In this document: piece by piece, positions 14,575-18,486 of the stretch
How the letters are laid out: every line of letters begins with the position of its first letter
How positions within the stretch are numbered: position 1 is the stretch's first letter
Assembly: GCA_964365765.1 (NCBI GenBank)
Contig: CAYIRB010000013.1
Span: forward strand, 1 to 18,486
Length of the DNA: 18,486 bases
From: CALRGE01 sp964365765
GTDB taxonomy: Bacteria; Patescibacteriota; Gracilibacteria; UBA1369; 2-02-FULL-48-14
Direction of reading: 5' to 3'
Position numbers and translations under genes: made by a program
The notes under the pieces: generated by a model
Told to the model about the DNA's origin: nothing
The model's database searches: none
What the model saw: only the letters and a program-made list of their open reading frames with translations

Positions 14575-15126
14575 TTAATTGTTTAACACTATATGCGTAG
14601 GAACTCCAGCAGAGGATACAGTATCATCCTCTTTTCGTAAATATTTTTTCACTTTTACGCGGATTCCACCCGTTTCGACATCCTCAAAAACAACCGCGTC
14701 CGTCCACTCCGCCACAATTTTTGGAAGACCGCGTCCCCTGAAACCAAGGTATTGGCGGTTAGCCATCATCTGTTTTCTTTCCTTTAACAAAGTACTCAAC
14801 TGTTGGGCCGTCATTTTCTCTCGTGAAGTTCCGCTGTCCTCGACTATAACTTCCAGGGATGTATTTTTTACGCTGATAAATTTAATTTTTATCAACTGGC
14901 CCGGCGAGCTACCGTGCTCGATGGCGTTATTGCATAACTCATCGACTATCGCCTGAAAGCGGAATGCCCACTTCTCGGAATAACCTGTGAGGTTCTTTGT
15001 CATATTCAAGGTAAAATCCCTGATTCCTGAAATAAAGTAGGCCTGCGTTGGCAAAATTATGGAAATCTCGATTGCTTCATCGAGCAATTCGGTCGATACC
15101 GATGTGGCGGAATTGTTTGTATCCAT
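14575..15126 (-). CDS. RsbW/SpoIIAB-like anti-sigma factor serine kinase (HATPase)
   Basis: This 183-residue GHKL ATPase domain protein has N-box VDELCNNAIEHG (Glu63, Asn67), G1 box VEDSG (Asp97, Gly99) and G2 box GFRGRGLPKIV (128-138). It would phosphorylate the STAS antagonist encoded next door and, when free of it, sequester a target protein. Classical targets are sigma factors, and other RsbW-type kinases regulate enzymes or surface processes. It is somewhat longer than the ~145-160 residues of SpoIIAB/RsbW because of both terminal extensions. It is the first gene of the polysaccharide operon, preceded by AAGG close to the ATG and a good promoter. Confidence 0.88.
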   Translation of the reverse strand: MDTNNSATSVSTELLDEAIEISIILPTQAYFISGIRDFTLNMTKNLTGYSEKWAFRFQAIVDELCNNAIEHGSSPGQLIKIKFISVKNTSLEVIVEDSGTSREKMTAQQLSTLLKERKQMMANRQYLGFRGRGLPKIVAEWTDAVVFEDVETGGIRVKVKKYLRKEDDTVSSAGVPTHIVLNN

Positions 15127-15148
15127 TTACCTTATTTTTTATCACATA

Positions 15149-15177
15149 ATTCTATCATATTTTACCCTCGGAGTCAA
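15149..15177 (-). promoter_or_regulatory. Promoter of the rsbW-STAS-polysaccharide operon
   Basis: On the minus strand TTGACT (15177-15172), a 17-bp spacer, then TGA-TAGAAT (15154-15149): near-consensus -35 and an extended -10. Transcription would start near 15142, giving a ~16-base leader before ATG 15126, with AAGG as ribosome binding site. Confidence 0.68.
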
Positions 15178-15183
15178 ATTGCC

Positions 15184-15211
15184 TTGATGTTTAATCGCAT
15201 GTCAGTATAAT
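15184..15211 (+). promoter_or_regulatory. Promoter of the rpsB-tsf-rib operon
   Basis: TTGATG (15184-15189), 16-bp spacer, then perfect TATAAT (15206-15211). Start near 15218 would give a ~94-base leader for rpsB. Its -35 is 6 bp from the -35 of the opposite promoter, so the two polymerases would compete for the same face. Confidence 0.65.
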
Positions 15212-15228
15212 TCACATGCTTTATTCAG

Positions 15229-15292
15229 CTTTTTGACCGATTTTGCCATCCTGCCCTTCCGAGGGTTTAAAGCAAAAAACGAAGTCAAAAAG
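15229..15292 (+). promoter_or_regulatory. Structured leader of rpsB
   Basis: Nested inverted repeats in the rpsB 5' untranslated region. The outer stem is CTTTTTGAC (15229-15237) with GTCAAAAAG (15284-15292). The middle stem is TTTTGC (15241-15246) with GCAAAA (15272-15277). The tip is CCCT (15254-15257) with AGGG (15262-15265) around a TCCG loop. The structure ends 10 bases before the ribosome binding site AAGGA (15303-15307). S2 autoregulates through its leader in enterobacteria, and an analogous role here is inference. Confidence 0.5.
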
Positions 15293-15311
15293 TGTTAACC
15301 ACAAGGATACT

Positions 15312-16010
15312 ATGTCCGACCAAAAAACTCAAATGCGGGAAATGCTCGCAAACGCCGTTCATTTCGGCCACAAAAGCACAAAATGGAACCCGAAAATGGC
15401 TCCCTACTTGCACGGGGTTAAAGACGGAGTACACGTTTTTGATCTTAACAAGACCTTCGTCGGCCTCATCGAAGCCTGTAATTACTTGAAACTGGCTTGC
15501 TCACAAGGGAAAGTTGTCCTTTTGGTGAGCACAAAATTGCAATGCAGCGACTTGCTAAAGAGCGAAGCTCAACGATGTCATATGCCATTCGTCACAAAAC
15601 GTTGGATTCCGGGTTTATTAACCAACTTCAAAACAATTCGTTCCCGTGTGAAATACATGCAAAAATTGCGCGACGAAAAGGAAAACGGCGGTTTTGAAAA
15701 ATATACCAAAAAAGAAGCTTCGGATTTCGACAAGGAAATCACAAAATTGGAAGAAGCTCTCGGCGGAGTCGAAAATATGGAAAGGATTCCGGATATCGTG
15801 TTCGTCGTTGACGTTTGCAGAGACAATATCGCCGTCAAAGAAGCAAAAAAAAGCGGGGCGAAAGTGATCGCTATTGTGGATTCCAATGCCGACCCGGATA
15901 ACATCGATTTTATTATTCCCGGAAATGACGATGCGATTAAAGCAATTACTTATCTTGTAACCGCAATCACGTCCGCAATTTCGGAAGGAGCGAACTCAAG
16001 AATAAAATAA
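15312..16010 (+). CDS. rpsB: 30S ribosomal protein S2
   Basis: This 232-residue uS2 has the family opening REMLANAVHFGHKSTKWNPKM, then FVTKRWIPGLLTNFKTI and the C-terminal half VFVVDVCRDNIAVKEAKKSGAKVIAIVDSNADP. S2 joins the small subunit late and is needed for S1 and mRNA binding. ATG 15312 was chosen because AAGGA lies 4 bases upstream and the family N-terminus begins there. The frame is open up to a TTG at 15243, but that part forms the structured leader and encodes nothing like S2. It is the first gene of the operon, with the next gene after 6 bp. Confidence 0.97.
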   Translation: MSDQKTQMREMLANAVHFGHKSTKWNPKMAPYLHGVKDGVHVFDLNKTFVGLIEACNYLKLACSQGKVVLLVSTKLQCSDLLKSEAQRCHMPFVTKRWIPGLLTNFKTIRSRVKYMQKLRDEKENGGFEKYTKKEASDFDKEITKLEEALGGVENMERIPDIVFVVDVCRDNIAVKEAKKSGAKVIAIVDSNADPDNIDFIIPGNDDAIKAITYLVTAITSAISEGANSRIK

Positions 16011-16016
16011 TTAAAA

Positions 16017-16379
16017 ATGGACCAAAAGGGTTTTAATCCAAAAAACGCCGCTCTCGCGTATATCCCGTTTATTTTTCTTTACACGGCAAAAAAATACGCG
16101 AACGAAGAGTTTTACATGGCACATTCAAAAATGGGAGCCTTAAGCACATTATTGCTATTTATACCACTGATCACGGCTGCATTTATTTCCGAACTGATCG
16201 GAGGAATTTTTTACGGACTATACTTCGTATTTTTAGGCTTCTGCGCCTACAAAGCGCGCAAGGGGCAAAGAATCGAAAACCCGATATTGAATTCACTGGC
16301 GGCGAAAATTCCGCTGGAAATTTTTAAAAAGCATACACAAGCGCCGCCGCCCGAACCGCAAGGGCAAAATAAACAATAA
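16017..16379 (+). CDS. Small membrane protein, possibly DUF4870/Tic20-like
   Basis: I do not recognise this 120-residue protein firmly. It has a hydrophobic stretch at about 11-22, two clear transmembrane segments at about 40-57 and 62-78, and a proline-rich polar tail (APPPEPQGQNKQ). The arrangement AYIPFIFLY...NEEFYMAHSKMGALSTLLLF resembles the DUF4870/Tic20-like proteins, in which a first hydrophobic segment is followed by a charged loop with a conserved FHxxQ-type site. It lies 6 bp after rpsB and 10 bp before tsf, breaking the usual rpsB-tsf pair, so it is made together with the translation genes. Function unknown. Confidence 0.7.
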   Translation: MDQKGFNPKNAALAYIPFIFLYTAKKYANEEFYMAHSKMGALSTLLLFIPLITAAFISELIGGIFYGLYFVFLGFCAYKARKGQRIENPILNSLAAKIPLEIFKKHTQAPPPEPQGQNKQ

Positions 16380-16389
16380 TCTTACAAAT

Positions 16390-17151
16390 ATGTCAGTTAC
16401 ACTTGAACAAATCAAATCTCTGAGGGATCGCACCGGCGTTTCGACGATGGCCTGCAAAAAAGCCCTTGAAGAAACACAAGGTGATGAAGAAAAAGCGCAT
16501 GAATTCTTAAGAAAGAAAGGTGAAGCGAAAGCAGCCGAACGAATGGACAGAACAACAAAAAACGGCGTGGTGGCGGTTGAAACCCGGGACGGAAAAGCGG
16601 CAATCGTGTCATTGGGATGTGAAACTGATTTCGTAGCGAAGAACGAAGATTTTATAAAAGCGGCTCAACAAATTGCCGCGAAACTTCTGAAGGAAGGCGA
16701 GAATACCGATTTAACAAGCGAAATCGGCGATCTCAATATCAAGATGGGTGAAAAAGTCGAAGTGAAAGATAAAAAGGTCGTGAGCGGAAAAAATATGGGC
16801 AGATACATTCACTCGAACAATAAAATCGCGGTGGTCGTTTCATTAAACGGCGGCGATACCGAAACAGCAAAAGACATCGCTATGCACATTGCGGCGATGA
16901 ACCCTAAAGTGATATCACCCGAAGACGTTGCGGAAGAACTTATAGAAAAAGAAAGGGAAATCTGGACGGAACAACTGAAAAACGAAGGGAAACCCGAAAG
17001 CATTATTGAAAAAATAATGTCGGGCAAGGAGAGAAAATTCAGGGAGGAAAGCGCGCTTATATCTCAAGCTTTCGTTAAAGATCCGGAAAAAACGATCGAG
17101 ATGCTCTTGGGCGGCGTAAAAGTCGACGGTTTTTGGAGACTTGAAGCTTAA
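16390..17151 (+). CDS. tsf: Translation elongation factor Ts
   Basis: EF-Ts exchanges GDP for GTP on EF-Tu. The 253-residue protein starts with a UBA-like N-terminal domain (LEQIKSLRDRTGVSTMACKKALEETQGD). The signature CETDFVAKN follows at 77-85 (Thr79-Asp80-Phe81), where Asp80-Phe81 contact the EF-Tu nucleotide pocket. The dimerisation and C-terminal modules follow (MHIAAMNPKV; LISQAFVKDPEKTIEMLL). Length is at the short end of the family (usually 200-300), with no missing part evident. ribBA follows after 10 bp. Confidence 0.97.
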   Translation: MSVTLEQIKSLRDRTGVSTMACKKALEETQGDEEKAHEFLRKKGEAKAAERMDRTTKNGVVAVETRDGKAAIVSLGCETDFVAKNEDFIKAAQQIAAKLLKEGENTDLTSEIGDLNIKMGEKVEVKDKKVVSGKNMGRYIHSNNKIAVVVSLNGGDTETAKDIAMHIAAMNPKVISPEDVAEELIEKEREIWTEQLKNEGKPESIIEKIMSGKERKFREESALISQAFVKDPEKTIEMLLGGVKVDGFWRLEA

Positions 17152-17161
17152 TTAAATATCA

Positions 17162-18361
17162 ATGTGGAGTTCCATCGAAGAGGCGATTAAAGAAATCAAA
17201 AACGGCAATATGATTATTGTCGTCGATGACGAAGACCGCGAAAACGAAGGCGACTTGGTCATGGCCGCCGAACTGTGTAAAAAAGAAACGGTGAATTTCA
17301 TGATGGTGGAAGGGCGCGGTTTGATATGCGTACCGGTCGATGAAAGCATAGCGAAAAAACTGAATTTGAAACCGATGACAGGCAATAATCCCGAATCCGA
17401 CAAATGCAATTTTACAGTTTCAGTGGATTATAAAGTGGGGACGACAACAGGTATTTCGGCCTCGGACAGAGCAAAAACCATTCAAGCAATCGCATCCGAA
17501 TCAACACATGAAAGCGACTTTTTCAAGCCGGGCCATGTATTCCCTCTTATTTCCAAAAATGGAGGCACATTGGTTAGAGCCGGCCACACCGAGGCCGCCG
17601 TCGACTTGGCAAAGATGGCCGGATTAAGGCCGGCGGGAGTCGTATGCGAAATCGCGAAGGAAGACGGTGAAATGGCAAGAGTCGATTACCTTTTGGGTTA
17701 CGCGAAAAAACACGGTCTGAAAATGATAACGATCAAAGACTTGATTTCATACAGACGCCATACCGAAAAATTGGTGAAACGAGAAGTTGAAACGGATCTT
17801 GTCACGGAATACGGCACATTTACAGTAATGGTTTACAGCAATCAAATCGACGGCAAAGAACACGTGGCACTCGTCATGGGAGAAGTGGGCGAAAAAAAAG
17901 ATGTGCTGGTCCGTGTGCATTCCGAATGCATGACGGGAGATGTTTTCCACTCGCGGCACTGCGACTGCAGAGAGCAATTCGAGGCGGCAATGAAAATGAT
18001 CGCAAAAAACAAATCCGGCGTTCTGCTTTACATGCGACAAGAGGGGCGCGGAATAGGTCTCATAAATAAATTGAAAGCCTACAAATTACAAAAAGAAGGT
18101 TATGACACGGTAGAAGCCAACAATATGTTGGGGTTTAAGGCCGACTTGAGAGAATACGGAATAGGCGCGCAAATTCTAAAAGATTTGGGGCTTACATCGG
18201 TGAAGCTGATGACAAACAACCCGCAAAAAATCGTGGGGCTGGAGGGACACGGGCTTACAGTGAGCGAAAGAGTACCCATGGAACTCCTTGCAAATCGACA
18301 CCTGCGCGGCTACATGAAAACAAAAAAAGATAAACTCGGTCACATTCTAAAACGTGTCTAA
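17162..18361 (+). CDS. ribBA: Bifunctional DHBP synthase / GTP cyclohydrolase II
   Basis: This fused enzyme makes both precursors of riboflavin. The RibB half (1-~200) converts ribulose 5-phosphate to 3,4-dihydroxy-2-butanone 4-phosphate, with VDDEDRENEGD (21-31, Mg-binding Glu27), RAGHTEA (His142) and CE at 162-163. The RibA half (~205-399) opens GTP. Its zinc site is Cys256, Cys267 and Cys269 (CMTGDVFHSRHCDC), and MRQEGRGIGL lies at 291-300. Both active sites look complete, so the fusion should be bifunctional, unlike some RibBA proteins with a dead half. ATG 17162 was chosen by distance from tsf and match to the family start. The stop overlaps the GTG start of ribD. Confidence 0.96.
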   Translation: MWSSIEEAIKEIKNGNMIIVVDDEDRENEGDLVMAAELCKKETVNFMMVEGRGLICVPVDESIAKKLNLKPMTGNNPESDKCNFTVSVDYKVGTTTGISASDRAKTIQAIASESTHESDFFKPGHVFPLISKNGGTLVRAGHTEAAVDLAKMAGLRPAGVVCEIAKEDGEMARVDYLLGYAKKHGLKMITIKDLISYRRHTEKLVKREVETDLVTEYGTFTVMVYSNQIDGKEHVALVMGEVGEKKDVLVRVHSECMTGDVFHSRHCDCREQFEAAMKMIAKNKSGVLLYMRQEGRGIGLINKLKAYKLQKEGYDTVEANNMLGFKADLREYGIGAQILKDLGLTSVKLMTNNPQKIVGLEGHGLTVSERVPMELLANRHLRGYMKTKKDKLGHILKRV

Positions 18362-18486
18362 TCCTGCAAACAATCCGACTGGCATAATGCGTCGCGCGCT
18401 CCGACTCGCCGAAAAGGGCAAAGGTTCGGTTTTGCCAAATCCCATGGTCGGGGCGGTAATAATTAAAAACGATGAAAGGATTTCCG
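18354..18486 (+). CDS. ribD: Riboflavin deaminase/reductase RibD (5' end only)
   Basis: A frame opening with GTG at 18354 runs off the window. After ~11 residues it reads MRRALRLAEKGKGSVLPNPMVGAVI, which is the N-terminus of the RibD deaminase domain (usually YMxxALxLAxxGxGxxxPNPxVGAVI). RibD deaminates and reduces the product of RibA, so it follows ribBA logically. The GTG overlaps the last 8 bases of ribBA, and an in-frame ATG lies at 18387. GTG is preferred because the family normally has residues before the MRRAL helix. The zinc and reductase regions are outside the window. Confidence 0.85.
   Translation, partial: MSNPANNPTGIMRRALRLAEKGKGSVLPNPMVGAVIIKNDERIS

Noticed and set aside
15243..15311. 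TTG-initiated N-terminal extension of rpsB
   Set aside because: It encodes nothing like S2, overlaps the structured leader, and ATG 15312 has AAGGA at a suitable distance.
1..18486. CRISPR array, transposon, phage genes or rRNA
   Set aside because: No regularly spaced repeats, transposase, integrase or rRNA-like sequence was seen on either strand.

Overview
The window reads as a compact stretch of a small bacterial genome, most likely from the Candidate Phyla Radiation (Patescibacteria). I base this on family content and gene packing, not on any database search. The content includes a lone pilin-like protein of the type IV secretion pilin kind, a winged-helix plus nucleotidyltransferase protein, a small two-TM chain-length-determinant-like protein, and a DsbA-like protein with an N-terminal anchor. 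UGA is a normal stop codon here (obgE and pth end in it), which argues against the UGA=Gly lineages of Gracilibacteria and Absconditabacteria. A Peregrinibacteria-like or other standard-code lineage fits, but the sequence alone does not settle this.

Layout. Positions 1-905 (+): rluD-type pseudouridine synthase. Positions 892-4001 (-): an apparent operon of dsbA-like, obgE, pth and rplU. Position 4074 (+): tRNA-Leu(CAA). Positions 4195-6844 (-): uvrC then yqeY. Positions 6877-7806 (+): nucleotidyltransferase-like protein. Positions 7766-9154 (-): der. Positions 9159-11507 (+): yggS, pilin-like protein, AI-2E-family transporter. Positions 11469-15126 (-): a five-gene operon that opens with an RsbW-like anti-sigma kinase and a STAS antagonist and continues into glycosyltransferase, Wzz-like protein and glycosyltransferase. 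Positions 15312-18486 (+): rpsB, a small membrane protein, tsf, ribBA and the 5' end of ribD.

How the genes work together. Most genes serve the ribosome and translation: RluD, L21, Pth, Obg, Der, S2, EF-Ts, YqeY and tRNA-Leu. Two regions stand out. In the first, a partner-switching pair sits at the head of a surface-polysaccharide operon with no sigma factor beside it, suggesting that the switch controls polysaccharide synthesis. In the second, the S2/EF-Ts operon carries an extra membrane protein and runs directly into riboflavin genes. Its S2 gene has a structured leader that could be regulatory. The two operons are transcribed away from each other from a 185-bp region holding two good promoters.

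The largest protein-level oddity is UvrC. It carries an insertion of about 115-120 residues in its RNase H-like nuclease domain that resembles part of a GNAT acetyltransferase fold. Packing is extreme: all three convergent gene pairs overlap at their 3' ends, and two divergent pairs are separated by 4 and about 32 bp. No stretch longer than 300 bp lacks a gene. I see no CRISPR array, insertion sequence or rRNA.
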